DNA from: an uncultured Ignavibacteriota bacterium
Lineage (GTDB): Bacteria > Bacteroidota > Ignavibacteria > Palsa-1295
DNA: 64,000 nt
Direction of reading: 5' to 3'
NCBI GenBank assembly: GCA_903900335.1
Contig: CAIUMP010000004.1
Coordinates: 186,001 to 250,000 of the forward strand
The notes below the pieces were generated by a model. It searched no databases, had not been told where the DNA came from, and saw only the letters and a program-made list of their open reading frames with translations. The position numbers and the translations under genes were made by a program. Within the stretch, counting starts at the first letter, position 1. Every line of letters starts with the position of its first letter. This document shows, piece after piece, positions 9,171 to 16,970 of this stretch.

Positions 9171-9214
9171 GGTAACAATTCGGTAATACACACTTAACCA
9201 AAGCTTGACCGACT
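9171..9214 (+). promoter_or_regulatory. Pho-box-like array: four direct repeats at 11-bp spacing
   Basis: Four 11-base units follow each other without gaps, starting at 9171, 9182, 9193 and 9204. Their first seven bases are GGTAACA, GGTAATA, CTTAACC and CTTGACC. The last two match the TTAACC-N5-TTGACC type of direct repeat known for PhoB/PhoP/SphR regulators, which bind as head-to-tail dimers with an 11-bp period. The array lies between divergent phoB and pstB, exactly where autoregulation would be expected. It also contains the TTG at 9205, which rules against that codon as the pstB start. Binding itself is inference. Confidence 0.65.
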
Positions 9215-9261
9215 ATTGTACCGGGCTTCGGGTTAAGATGCTCACAGTTTCCTTTCTCATT

Positions 9262-10146
9262 ATGCCGCAGACTACCGCGATGTCCGAGATGATCCAAGAA
9301 AATCCGAAGACTGCCATCCAACCGAGGGGCGAAGGCCGAGTCCAGTCGCCGGAGATCCGATCTGACCGGTTCGGCGAACCGGGTGTGCGTGGGCCTGTGA
9401 AGGTCGTTACTCGCGATCTCGATCTCTTCTATGGTGCGAAGCAGGCGCTGCGTAAGATCGCACTCGACATAACCGAGCGCCAGGTCACTGCATTCATTGG
9501 TCCTTCCGGCTGTGGCAAATCCACCTATCTCCGAACGCTCAATCGAATGAACGATCTGATCCCTGGTGTGAAGATCACCGGTCAAGTTCACATTGATGGA
9601 GTGGACATCTATCAAAAGAACCTGGATGTCGTCGAGTTGAGAAAGCGCGTGGGGATGGTATTTCAGAAATCAAATCCCTTCCCCAAAACAATTTGGGAAA
9701 ATGTAGCCTATGGTCGGCGCATCATGGGTGAGCGAAATAAGGCAACCCTGAACGAGGTTGTCGAAAAAAGCTTAAAGCAAGCAGCGTTATGGGAAGAAGT
9801 GAAGGATCGCTTACATCACGGAGCCCTTGGGCTTTCCGGCGGGCAGCAGCAGCGGCTCTGCATAGCCCGTGCGTTGGCCGTGGAGCCAGAAGTGCTCCTC
9901 ATGGACGAGCCGGCAAGTGCGCTCGATCCCATTTCGACAGCGAAGATTGAAGAGCTGATCTTTGAGCTAAAGAGCTCCTACACGATCATCATTGTTACCC
10001 ACAATATGCAGCAAGCTGCGCGTGTCAGCGATGTGACCGCATTCTTCTACATGGGCGAGCTCATTGAGGTCGGCGATACCCGAGCGATCTTTACCAATCC
10101 GGTCAAGAAGCAGACCGAGGATTACATCACGGGCCGTTTTGGTTGA
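9262..10146 (+). CDS. pstB: Phosphate ABC transporter ATP-binding protein
   Basis: ATPase subunit of the high-affinity phosphate importer. It shows Walker [10 protein letters not shown] (about residue 80), the PstB-typical [13 protein letters not shown] and [23 protein letters not shown] signature [15 protein letters not shown], Walker [14 protein letters not shown] and the switch histidine in [15 protein letters not shown]. The open frame reaches a TTG at 9205, but that codon sits inside the Pho-box-like repeats. ATG 9262 or ATG 9280 are more likely; 9262 is used here (294 aa) without a convincing ribosome binding site. The N-terminal ~45 residues before the ABC domain are longer than usual. 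pstS, pstC and pstA are not in this window. Confidence 0.9.
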   Translation: MPQTTAMSEMIQENPKTAIQPRGEGRVQSPEIRSDRFGEPGVRGPVKVVTRDLDLFYGAKQALRKIALDITERQVTAFIGPSGCGKSTYLRTLNRMNDLIPGVKITGQVHIDGVDIYQKNLDVVELRKRVGMVFQKSNPFPKTIWENVAYGRRIMGERNKATLNEVVEKSLKQAALWEEVKDRLHHGALGLSGGQQQRLCIARALAVEPEVLLMDEPASALDPISTAKIEELIFELKSSYTIIIVTHNMQQAARVSDVTAFFYMGELIEVGDTRAIFTNPVKKQTEDYITGRFG

Positions 10147-10199
10147 TACCGCGGTTTAGTATCCCGTTTCATCCTTCATCCACCATAATTTATCCAGGC

Positions 10200-10877
10200 G
10201 TGCACAGACACTTCGAAGACGAACTAGAAACACTTCGCTCCATGCTTATTCGCATGGGCTCACTTGTCGATGAGCAGGTGGAGACCGCTATCAAAGCGCT
10301 CCTGGAAGGCAATGACGAACTCGGCCAATTCGTGATCTCCCGCGAGGAGCGGGTCAACGAACTTGACCTGGCGATCGACGGTCAGTGCCAGCGCATCTTT
10401 GCGCTAACGCAGCCTGTCGCGGTGGATCTTCGACTGCTCCTTGCAGCCATGCGCATGAACAGCGATTTCGAACGCATCGGGGACATTGCTGTGAACATTG
10501 CCGAGCGCGTGCGCGCCCTGGAAGATCAGGAAGAGCTGATCGAAAGGGTACACGCACTCCGAATGATCACGACGGCCAGAACGATGCTAACCGAGGTCAT
10601 TAATGCCTTCATCCACAACGATGGTATGCAGGCCCGTAGGATCTTTGACATGGAGGAGCTTGTGGATGAACTCAATAGGCAAACCTTTTATAAGCTTATT
10701 GACGCGATGAAATCCGACCCGTTACTCATCGAACCTGGGGCACATCTCATGGCGCTATTACGACATATCGAGCGTCTGGCAGATCACGCAACGAACATTG
10801 CCGAGAACGTCATCTTTGTTGCCGAAGCCAAGCTCATGCGCCACCAATCAAGCGGGCATCCTTCGTCGGGACATTAG
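10200..10877 (+). CDS. phoU: Phosphate transport system regulator PhoU
   Basis: Cytoplasmic helical protein that links Pst transporter activity to PhoR and keeps the Pho regulon off when phosphate is plentiful. Two PhoU three-helix repeats are visible. The repeat signature E-x-I-D-x4-D-H-A type is present as RIGDIAVNIAERV in the first half and HIERLADHATNIAENVIFV in the second. The open frame begins at TTG 10143, but GTG 10200 starts the usual PhoU N-terminus (V-HRHFEDELETLRSMLIRMG), so that start is used (225 aa). It follows pstB by 53 bases and is presumably cotranscribed. The last residues (HQSSGHPSSGH) are a short repeat-like tail. Confidence 0.93.
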   Translation: MHRHFEDELETLRSMLIRMGSLVDEQVETAIKALLEGNDELGQFVISREERVNELDLAIDGQCQRIFALTQPVAVDLRLLLAAMRMNSDFERIGDIAVNIAERVRALEDQEELIERVHALRMITTARTMLTEVINAFIHNDGMQARRIFDMEELVDELNRQTFYKLIDAMKSDPLLIEPGAHLMALLRHIERLADHATNIAENVIFVAEAKLMRHQSSGHPSSGH

Positions 10878-10985
10878 CGCCGCTTTTTGCGTTCTCCGTG
10901 CGGTCCTAATGGGACATAACCAACCGGCAAATGTCGTCGCCGGATAATCTCACACATCAACATCGGAAAATTTACAATTACTACT

Positions 10986-11405
10986 ATGGCACGCAACACA
11001 GCAACAGGTCAGTGGAACGGTACGCTTAAGGCAGGTTCAGGCGAGATGACGGTCGCCGGAAGCACCTCCCCCTTCAGTTTTCAGACCCGCATGGAAGGTG
11101 CGGAAGGCATGACGCCCGAGAGCTATCTCGCCGCCGCTCTCGCAGGATGCTACTCCATGGCCCTCAGCGCCGATCTCGAAAAGGCTGGATTCCCAGGGCA
11201 GCAGGTTCGCACAACCGCCAAGGCCAACTTCAGCAACACCTCCGGCAAGTGGGCTGTGGATTCTATGGATCTCACCGTCGAGGCGCTGGTCCCAGGAATC
11301 GATGACACGAAATTCCAGGAGATCGCCATCGGTACAAAGGCCGGTTGCCCGGTTTCCCGAGCACTTGCAAGTGTGACGATCAATGTCAACGCCAAGCTGG
11401 TCTAA
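10986..11405 (+). CDS. osmC: OsmC/Ohr family peroxiredoxin-like protein
   Basis: 139 aa, the normal size for OsmC. The two catalytic cysteines of the family are visible: C55 in LAGCYSMAL and C121 in KAGCPVSRAL. MTPESYLAAALAGC and the C-terminal TINVNAKLV are also typical. Members act as homodimers in the cytoplasm and reduce organic hydroperoxides with dithiol donors; the OsmC subgroup is more likely than Ohr from the sequence around C121. It stands alone after phoU (108-base gap) and is followed by a strong intrinsic terminator. Confidence 0.93.
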   Translation: MARNTATGQWNGTLKAGSGEMTVAGSTSPFSFQTRMEGAEGMTPESYLAAALAGCYSMALSADLEKAGFPGQQVRTTAKANFSNTSGKWAVDSMDLTVEALVPGIDDTKFQEIAIGTKAGCPVSRALASVTINVNAKLV

Positions 11406-11422
11406 GAAATGAGCGGGTTCGT

Positions 11423-11466
11423 AACGAGTAACGAGTGGAGTTTGCGCTTGTTACTCGTTTTCTTTT
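11423..11466 (+). terminator. Intrinsic terminator of osmC
   Basis: Perfect 10-bp inverted repeat AACGAGTAAC (11423-11432) / GTTACTCGTT (11450-11459) with a 17-base loop, followed by TTTCTTTT on the plus strand. It lies 18 bases after the osmC stop. The T-rich tail runs into the last codon of the convergent TraB/GumN gene. There is no matching T-run for the minus strand, so it serves osmC. Confidence 0.8.
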
Positions 11467-12340
11467 ACAGGCCAGCGACAGTGTACCCAAGTTTCCGAAG
11501 TCCCTCGACAAGCCCGTTCTTTCCAACCAGGTGTCCCGCACCGACCGCAATGAATGCGTTGTGATGCTCGATCAGCGTAGGCAGTTCGTCCAACCATTTG
11601 CGGTTACGCTCATAAATGAGAGCTTCGCCTTGTTCATCTGATAGTGAACCCATAGTCGGATCATCCAGGATCTTCTGGATGTGGCCAGTCTGGTAATTCC
11701 GAAGCATCTTTTCCAGCCCACGCACTGTCTTCTTCTCATGCTTGACAAGATCCAGAAGTTCGGCGACTTGATCTTCCGTCGGCAATGAATCGGCCAATAG
11801 TGATGCCTGGTCGCTCGCCAATTCCAACCCAACCACTCTTTTGCCAGCGTCCTTTGCTTTCTGTTGGAAGTAAAGATCCATTGCAACCCCTGTCTTGTGG
11901 TTTTCTGGGTGTGCCTCCTGATAGATCGTTTGCAGCAGGAGCCCGTAGATCATGATCGGCGAGACCCGGTTGAGGAACATCATCGGCAAATGAGCGAGCC
12001 GCGAGACTTCCTTCGAGACAAGATGATAATCCTTCTCGGATAGAATGCTATCCAGCGGGGGCCCAGACATCATTTCCGAGAGCACGTCGCCCATCACTGT
12101 GCTATCAAGCACAATTTCGCCGATCACCACATCCGCTCGATCGAGCGCCGCCATAACACGCGGCATCGTATCTACGTAACTTGACTCCAGCAAATGAAGT
12201 GTACCAAAGAGGTAAGAGGTGTCGGTCGTCGATGGCTTGGTGATCCGGTAGAGTAGCGGTAGCTTTCCCGGGCGCGCATCCGCTTGGCTGCAGAGAAAGA
12301 GCAAACAGAGTGCGAAAAGAGAGAGTGTGCGATAATTCAT
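11465..12340 (-). CDS. TraB/GumN family protein, secreted
   Basis: 291 aa with a signal peptide (MNYRTLSLFALCLLFLCSQADA). The TraB/GumN/TIKI family motifs are present: the first GxxH-type motif LFGTLHLLES, the acidic motif VVIGEIVLDS and the C-terminal FIAVGAGHLVGKNGLVEGLRKLGYTV. The related animal TIKI proteins are metallopeptidases. For bacterial GumN-like proteins the activity is poorly defined. Periplasmic or membrane-associated location is likely. It is convergent with osmC and divergent from the ABC exporter gene; the 231-base gap upstream should hold both promoters. Confidence 0.88.
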   Translation of the reverse strand: MNYRTLSLFALCLLFLCSQADARPGKLPLLYRITKPSTTDTSYLFGTLHLLESSYVDTMPRVMAALDRADVVIGEIVLDSTVMGDVLSEMMSGPPLDSILSEKDYHLVSKEVSRLAHLPMMFLNRVSPIMIYGLLLQTIYQEAHPENHKTGVAMDLYFQQKAKDAGKRVVGLELASDQASLLADSLPTEDQVAELLDLVKHEKKTVRGLEKMLRNYQTGHIQKILDDPTMGSLSDEQGEALIYERNRKWLDELPTLIEHHNAFIAVGAGHLVGKNGLVEGLRKLGYTVAGL

Positions 12341-12571
12341 GCATACGCTACATTACGTTCGGGCATTGGGTTTCTACGAGAGCCGATATTCCATCCGATA
12401 CGAAGCGGAGTAGTCCGATTTCGGAAATTACTGAAACCCCTTTACGATTTATTCGTTTCAACGAGGGTCTATTGGTAACGAGGGCTAAATTGTATTTCGG
12501 GGTGAGTATTCGCTCCGTTCGTCGCCGGAATTCTGCCCATTCGTCGTTGCCCGCTACCGTCATACACTGAA

Positions 12572-14386
12572 ATGAAACTACTCTACAGATACCTCAAGGG
12601 CTACAAAAAGCTTGTCGGCCTGACGTTACTCCTTGCAGCGATCAATACGCTCTTCTCTTTGATCGACCCGCTGATCTTTCGGCAGGTGCTGGATAAGTAC
12701 GTCTCGAAATTCCAGGAGATCACTGCAGGGGAGTTCTTCGGCGGTGTTGGGCAGCTTGTGCTACTGATGATGGGAGCGGCGATGGTCTCTCGTATCGCGA
12801 AGAATTTTCAGGATTACTTCACGAATGTTCTTACGCAGCGTTTGGGAGTACAGATCTATTCCGAAGGCGTCGAGCACTCCTTGAAGTTACCCTACCAGGT
12901 CTTCGAAGATCAGCGCAGCGGCGAGACTCTCGGAAAATTACAGAAAGTCCGTACCGACACCGAGCGCGTGATCCAGTCTGCGGTGAACTTCGTCTTTACG
13001 ACGATCATCGGAATGCTATTCGTCATCGTCTATTCCCTTTATGTTCATTGGAGCATTGCCCCGGCCTACTTCTTTGGCATGGCGATCATTGCCTACATGA
13101 GCTGGGTGCTCGGAAAAAAGATCAAGGCCATTCAGAAGAACATCGTCGCACAGACGACCGCACTGGCTGGATCCACAACGGAGTCACTTCGGAACATCGA
13201 GCTCGTGAAGAGCCTGGGATTAGCGGAGCAGGAGATCAAGCGCCTCAATTCCACCACAGACAAGATCCTCAAGCTTGAGCTGCAAAAGGTGAAGTATGTG
13301 CGCCGTCTGAGCTTTATGCAGGGCACGGTAGTAAACGCCCTCCGCAACGGCATTCTTTTTCTCATGCTCTATTTGGTGTTCTCGCATAACATTACCTACG
13401 GCCAGTTCTTTGCGCTGTATATCTATTCGTTCTTCATCTTTGGTCCGTTGCAGGAGCTTGGCAATATCATCAATACCTTCCGCGAGGCAGAGGCTTCGCT
13501 GAATATCTTTGATGAACTGCTCAAGATGCCGATCGAGCGCAAACCAGAACGGCCCGTGGCCATTGGCAGCGTTCAAACGATCGGCTTTGATGATGTTTCC
13601 TTCAAGCATTTGACGGCCTCCAACTACGCGCTTACGAATATCACGTTCGAGACGCATCGTGGGGAGACCGTCGCATTTGTCGGTCCATCCGGCTCTGGTA
13701 AGACCACCCTTGTGAAGCTGCTCGTTGGGCTTTATCCACCGGAGACAGGTCGCATCCTCTACAATGGCACATCCGGCAGCGATATTGATTTTGACGAACT
13801 CCGAGAGCGTATCGGCTTTGTCACACAGGACACGCAGCTCTTTAGTGGTACGATCCGGGAGAATCTTCTCTTCGTCAACCCAACGGCTACGGATGCAGAG
13901 TGCTTGGAAGTTATGAAGAAAGCGGCCTGCGACACGCTCCTTGCGCGTGCAGCGAATGGACTTGACACCGTGATCGGTGAAGGTGGCGTGAAGGTATCCG
14001 GTGGTGAAAAGCAGCGCCTCTCCATAGCGCGCGCCTTGCTGCGCCGACCGAACTTGCTCGTATTCGATGAAGCAACTTCCTCACTCGACTCACTGACGGA
14101 AGAGGAGATCACCGACACGATCCGTAACGTCTCGACCGGTACCGATCTCATTACAATCCAGATCGCGCACCGCCTTTCGACGATCATGCACTCCGACAGG
14201 ATCTTCGTTTTGGAGAAGGGCCAGATCGTGGAGTCTGGGAAACACCACGACTTACTTGAGATGAAAGGGTTGTACTACGCCATGTGGCGCCAACAGATCG
14301 GGGAGAGGACCCATGTGCTGCGACATCCGGTTGCGCATGGGGCACACGCGGTCGGAACAGGCAAGAAGATCGCCACTACGGTCTAG
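12572..14386 (+). CDS. ABC exporter, fused permease and ATPase (MsbA/MdlB type)
   Basis: Half-transporter of 604 aa. The N-terminal six-helix ABC_membrane domain covers about residues 15-310 and the ATPase domain about 340-580. Walker A is GPSGSGKTTL (about 370), Q-loop FVTQDTQLFSG, signature VSGGEKQRLS (about 475), Walker B LLVFDEATSSLD (about 495) and H-loop IAHRLSTI. It would work as a homodimer in the inner membrane, exporting lipids, lipid A or drugs; the substrate cannot be told from sequence. It stands alone, with a palindromic element after it and a convergent sdpI-like gene. Confidence 0.92.
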   Translation: MKLLYRYLKGYKKLVGLTLLLAAINTLFSLIDPLIFRQVLDKYVSKFQEITAGEFFGGVGQLVLLMMGAAMVSRIAKNFQDYFTNVLTQRLGVQIYSEGVEHSLKLPYQVFEDQRSGETLGKLQKVRTDTERVIQSAVNFVFTTIIGMLFVIVYSLYVHWSIAPAYFFGMAIIAYMSWVLGKKIKAIQKNIVAQTTALAGSTTESLRNIELVKSLGLAEQEIKRLNSTTDKILKLELQKVKYVRRLSFMQGTVVNALRNGILFLMLYLVFSHNITYGQFFALYIYSFFIFGPLQELGNIINTFREAEASLNIFDELLKMPIERKPERPVAIGSVQTIGFDDVSFKHLTASNYALTNITFETHRGETVAFVGPSGSGKTTLVKLLVGLYPPETGRILYNGTSGSDIDFDELRERIGFVTQDTQLFSGTIRENLLFVNPTATDAECLEVMKKAACDTLLARAANGLDTVIGEGGVKVSGGEKQRLSIARALLRRPNLLVFDEATSSLDSLTEEEITDTIRNVSTGTDLITIQIAHRLSTIMHSDRIFVLEKGQIVESGKHHDLLEMKGLYYAMWRQQIGERTHVLRHPVAHGAHAVGTGKKIATTV

Positions 14387-14405
14387 GCGTCAAGCTTCCT
14401 GCGTC

Positions 14406-14435
14406 ATTGCGAGTCCGCAGTTGAGGACTCGCAAT
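14406..14435. repeat. Intergenic palindrome beginning GTCATTGCGAG
   Basis: Perfect 11-bp inverted repeat ATTGCGAGTCC (14406-14416) / GGACTCGCAAT (14425-14435) with an 8-base loop, between two convergent genes. It is preceded by GTC, giving the same GTCATT opening as three other intergenic palindromes at 15459, 20069 and 21437. There is no T-run on either side, so a classic terminator is unlikely. It could still block or shape the two converging transcripts. Confidence 0.7.
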
Positions 14436-14449
14436 ATTAAACGGATGCC

Positions 14450-15115
14450 TCACACTGGCTGCTTCTTGCTGCGTTGAAAATATACGAAAGAATAAAGGAT
14501 CGGTACTACGGTGATGATCCCCAGGTAGCCCCAGAACATCGCCTGTGGTACCTGGTTGCCAAGCACGATCTCAATTACGAGGTAGAGTGCAGATGCGATG
14601 ACCCAGAGTCTCCCAGCCAGGCGGTGTGTTTGTCGCCAATTATCGGGATCCTCTAACGTCCAAGGTACACGAATGCCAACGAAGTAATTCGGTTTCACCG
14701 TTGGAAGAAAATTACCGAGCACTAGGAAGAACCCGGGCATCAGGAATTGAAACGTTGTGCCCATATTGACCTCCGGGTAGAGGATCGAGAGCGTCGTCAC
14801 GTAGCACACTACGGTGAGGAAACCGGTGATGACAAGACGCAAAGGTCTAAGCATCACACTGGAGACATTCATCATCCATGCTTTGGGGTCGATCTTTGAG
14901 AGGCCGATGAACAATAAGGCCAAGCCTATATTTAATGTCGGCGCAAACATGAGCCCGAACGCTTTGTTGCCATAGCCATTGGGGTGGCCGTTGTAGTCCC
15001 AGTGGATCGGGATCCGGTCTGGCATCTTGTCCCAGACGAACGGAATGAGTGCAAATGGGGCAGCAAGTATGAGTAATTGCAGCCACTCCTGCTTGATTCG
15101 TTGAGTGAGGTTCAT
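14450..15115 (-). CDS. sdpI: SdpI-like membrane protein (DUF1648)
   Basis: 221 aa multi-pass membrane protein with about six hydrophobic segments. The N-terminal DUF1648 motif is clear: MPDRIPIHWDYNGHPNGYG (about residues 31-49). In Bacillus subtilis SdpI gives immunity to the SdpC killing peptide and, when it binds SdpC, traps the repressor SdpR at the membrane. Here the gene lies 12 bases after an ArsR-type regulator, the same sdpR-sdpI order. No toxin genes sdpABC are nearby, so it may protect against foreign peptides or have another envelope role. Confidence 0.85.
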   Translation of the reverse strand: MNLTQRIKQEWLQLLILAAPFALIPFVWDKMPDRIPIHWDYNGHPNGYGNKAFGLMFAPTLNIGLALLFIGLSKIDPKAWMMNVSSVMLRPLRLVITGFLTVVCYVTTLSILYPEVNMGTTFQFLMPGFFLVLGNFLPTVKPNYFVGIRVPWTLEDPDNWRQTHRLAGRLWVIASALYLVIEIVLGNQVPQAMFWGYLGIITVVPILYSFVYFQRSKKQPV

Positions 15116-15127
15116 AGGGATAAGCGA

Positions 15128-15406
15128 CTATTTCCTTGTCTTCTGTTTCGTGGTGCCGCGTACACCGAGCATCCACCCGATCGCCTCGTCCATCACGCTT
15201 AAGTTCAGCGAATAGACCTGAAACTGTCCTTGACGGACCGATACAACCAGATCGGCCTGCTTCAGAATGTCAAGGTGGTGTGAGATGCTCGGCTTGGTCA
15301 TTGAGAACTCGTCGGCGATCTCACCCGCAGCCATATCTTTCGCCTGAAGTAACTCCAGGATACGCCGCCGTGTGGGATCGTCAAGTGCTCGAAATACGCG
15401 ATTCAT
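15128..15406 (-). CDS. sdpR: ArsR/SdpR family winged-helix repressor
   Basis: 92 aa ArsR-type winged helix: FRALDDPTRRRILELLQ, recognition region EFSMTKPSISHHLDILKQADLV, wing VVSVRQGQFQVYSLN. No metal-binding cysteines are seen, in line with the SdpR/autorepressor subgroup rather than metal sensors. The conserved C-terminal piece with a Trp (AIGWMLGVRG) is also typical of SdpR-like proteins. It probably represses itself and sdpI through a palindrome that begins 8 bases before its start codon. Confidence 0.9.
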   Translation of the reverse strand: MNRVFRALDDPTRRRILELLQAKDMAAGEIADEFSMTKPSISHHLDILKQADLVVSVRQGQFQVYSLNLSVMDEAIGWMLGVRGTTKQKTRK

Positions 15407-15413
15407 AACTTAG

Positions 15414-15437
15414 ATATTTAGGTAACCGTCTAAATAT
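15414..15437 (-). promoter_or_regulatory. Probable operator/promoter of the sdpR-sdpI operon
   Basis: Perfect 8-bp inverted repeat ATATTTAG (15414-15421) / CTAAATAT (15430-15437) with an 8-base centre, directly upstream of the sdpR start. On the minus strand the distal arm overlaps TATATT (15433-15438), a good -10 element. A repressor dimer bound here would block RNA polymerase. ArsR family repressors usually bind 12-2-12-like or similar palindromes next to their own gene; the binding is inferred. Confidence 0.65.
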
Positions 15438-15459
15438 AGAGTTAGTTCACAGGCCAGTG

Positions 15460-15489
15460 TCGTCATTCCCGCTTTCGCGGGAATGACGA
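15460..15489. repeat. REP-like palindrome TCGTCATTCCCGC
   Basis: Perfect 13-bp inverted repeat TCGTCATTCCCGC (15460-15472) / GCGGGAATGACGA (15477-15489) with a TTTC loop. Palindromes of the type GTCATTCCCGC...GCGGGAATGAC are scattered through many bacterial genomes as REP-like elements. It lies between the sdpR promoter and the end of the DUF4139 gene, and could stop transcripts coming from the latter toward sdpR. Confidence 0.8.
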
Positions 15490-15521
15490 TCACTGATTTG
15501 GTTGGGCGGGAAGTGTTTGTA

Positions 15522-16880
15522 TCACCATCGATGCCGAACCGTATATGTTACCTTCTGCTCTCCGCGGGCCTTCACCGGCACATGAAAGACGATGGTGTAT
15601 GCGTTCTTCTTCTCGTACGGCATAGAAGATTGGGTCACTTCCCAATTCGAGCCGAGGTTCTCAATTGCGTCGATGGTGACATTCTCATCCTTATGATTCT
15701 TAAGCGTGATCGCCACGCTTTCCTCATTTTCATTCTGCCCCAGACTTTCCGAGTTGGTCACTTCGCGTGATCCGGTGAGGTCGAATGCATTGCCGACATG
15801 GAGCGTCAGCTTCTCATCGCGGGGGGTGTGATCAATATGGTCTTCGCCGATGAATTCGAGTGAACCATCCTTGTCGCGCTTCATGACTCGGATTGTGCCC
15901 ATTGGCAGCGGGATGCCGAGATGATTCGCCTCCGCATTTTGAAAAGCGATGGTTACTGCTACGCTTGTGCCGCCCTCAAAAGTGTAGTTCTTCTCCGTTG
16001 CAACCTTATCCGCAGTCAGCAGTGAAATCTGCTTGACCTCATTATTATTGATGTTTGTCTGTCTGCCAAGATCATAAACATGGTATTCGAACATACCATG
16101 CTCCTCGAACTGTGGCGCGGGGACGAGTGCTGACATGCTTGCTCGCATCGCTCCGTATTGCTTTGGCTGCGCCACTCGATGCAGTGCTCCTGCAACCAGT
16201 TTCAACTTCGCATCCGGGAAGGATGCACCGCTGGTGTTGTCCACGCTGACCCAGCCGGTAAGATCCAGCGACTTCTCATCGTCGGCCAGCGCCGCGATGT
16301 ACTCTGTGTGCCACGTCATCCCGCCGGTTTGATAGAGCACTTCTAGAGGCTCCTTTCTAAAGTCATGCGATGAGTGGATCTTCCATATCAATGTTGGCTT
16401 CGTAATGAGCCCACCGGCGAGCGTCGGGACGCTCATCGTGTAGCGCGCGAGATTCGGCAGCATGATGATACCGCTTGCAGTGGAAAGGGTGAGTTTATCA
16501 CTTTCGACAGCGAGCAAGGTGCCCTCGGTCTTTATGCCCTTGTCATCGGTGACGCTAATGGTCTTATCAACGTACTTGCTCAGGAGCTTGCTTTGGCTGA
16601 CGAGGTCGTACTCATAATTCTGCTCGACGACGTCAATGTCCTTCGGATGATCCACGTCGGTGATCTTCACCGTTGTAGCATCGATCCTGGTCGGTACATC
16701 ACGCATTCGAAGTTCACCCATGCCCTTTGCGATGTCGAAAGTCCGTACGTCTCGTACGACGCCGAGATCGTTGTTGTAAATGGTTACAGCAACCGACTGG
16801 CGGTCGGGGTTTTCCGGAGATTGTGCGAAGAGCGAAGAATTCAGGAGGGTGAAGAGAAGAGCAATCGTTAGGTGTCTCAT
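15522..16880 (-). CDS. Secreted DUF4139 domain protein
   Basis: 452 aa with a signal peptide (MRHLTIALLFTLLNSSLFAQ). It starts with the family-typical AVTIYNNDLGVVRDVRTFDI and LRMRDVPTRIDATTV (N-terminal, strand-rich) and continues with the DUF4139 region, for example VSVDNTSGASFPDAKLKLVAG and AVTIAFQNAEANHLGIPLP. It ends with KARGEQKVTYTVRHRW. The family function is unknown; its members are periplasmic or surface proteins with many beta strands. Lone gene on the minus strand with a 90-base gap to the next minus-strand gene upstream. Confidence 0.88.
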   Translation of the reverse strand: MRHLTIALLFTLLNSSLFAQSPENPDRQSVAVTIYNNDLGVVRDVRTFDIAKGMGELRMRDVPTRIDATTVKITDVDHPKDIDVVEQNYEYDLVSQSKLLSKYVDKTISVTDDKGIKTEGTLLAVESDKLTLSTASGIIMLPNLARYTMSVPTLAGGLITKPTLIWKIHSSHDFRKEPLEVLYQTGGMTWHTEYIAALADDEKSLDLTGWVSVDNTSGASFPDAKLKLVAGALHRVAQPKQYGAMRASMSALVPAPQFEEHGMFEYHVYDLGRQTNINNNEVKQISLLTADKVATEKNYTFEGGTSVAVTIAFQNAEANHLGIPLPMGTIRVMKRDKDGSLEFIGEDHIDHTPRDEKLTLHVGNAFDLTGSREVTNSESLGQNENEESVAITLKNHKDENVTIDAIENLGSNWEVTQSSMPYEKKNAYTIVFHVPVKARGEQKVTYTVRHRW

Positions 16881-16970
16881 ACTTTTTTAAGTTAAGCATT
16901 GCAAGGTGTAGAGACGCGCTTCTGCATCCGAAGTTACGTCCTCGAATGTCAGGGAAACGTTAATCAATCT

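Noticed and set aside
9205-9261. TTG at 9205 as the start of pstB
   Set aside because: It lies inside the fourth Pho-box-like repeat and would add residues not found in PstB.
12348-12563. 71-codon minus-strand frame in the gap between the TraB/GumN gene and the ABC exporter gene
   Set aside because: No ribosome binding site, no recognisable motif, and it would occupy the region needed for the two divergent promoters.
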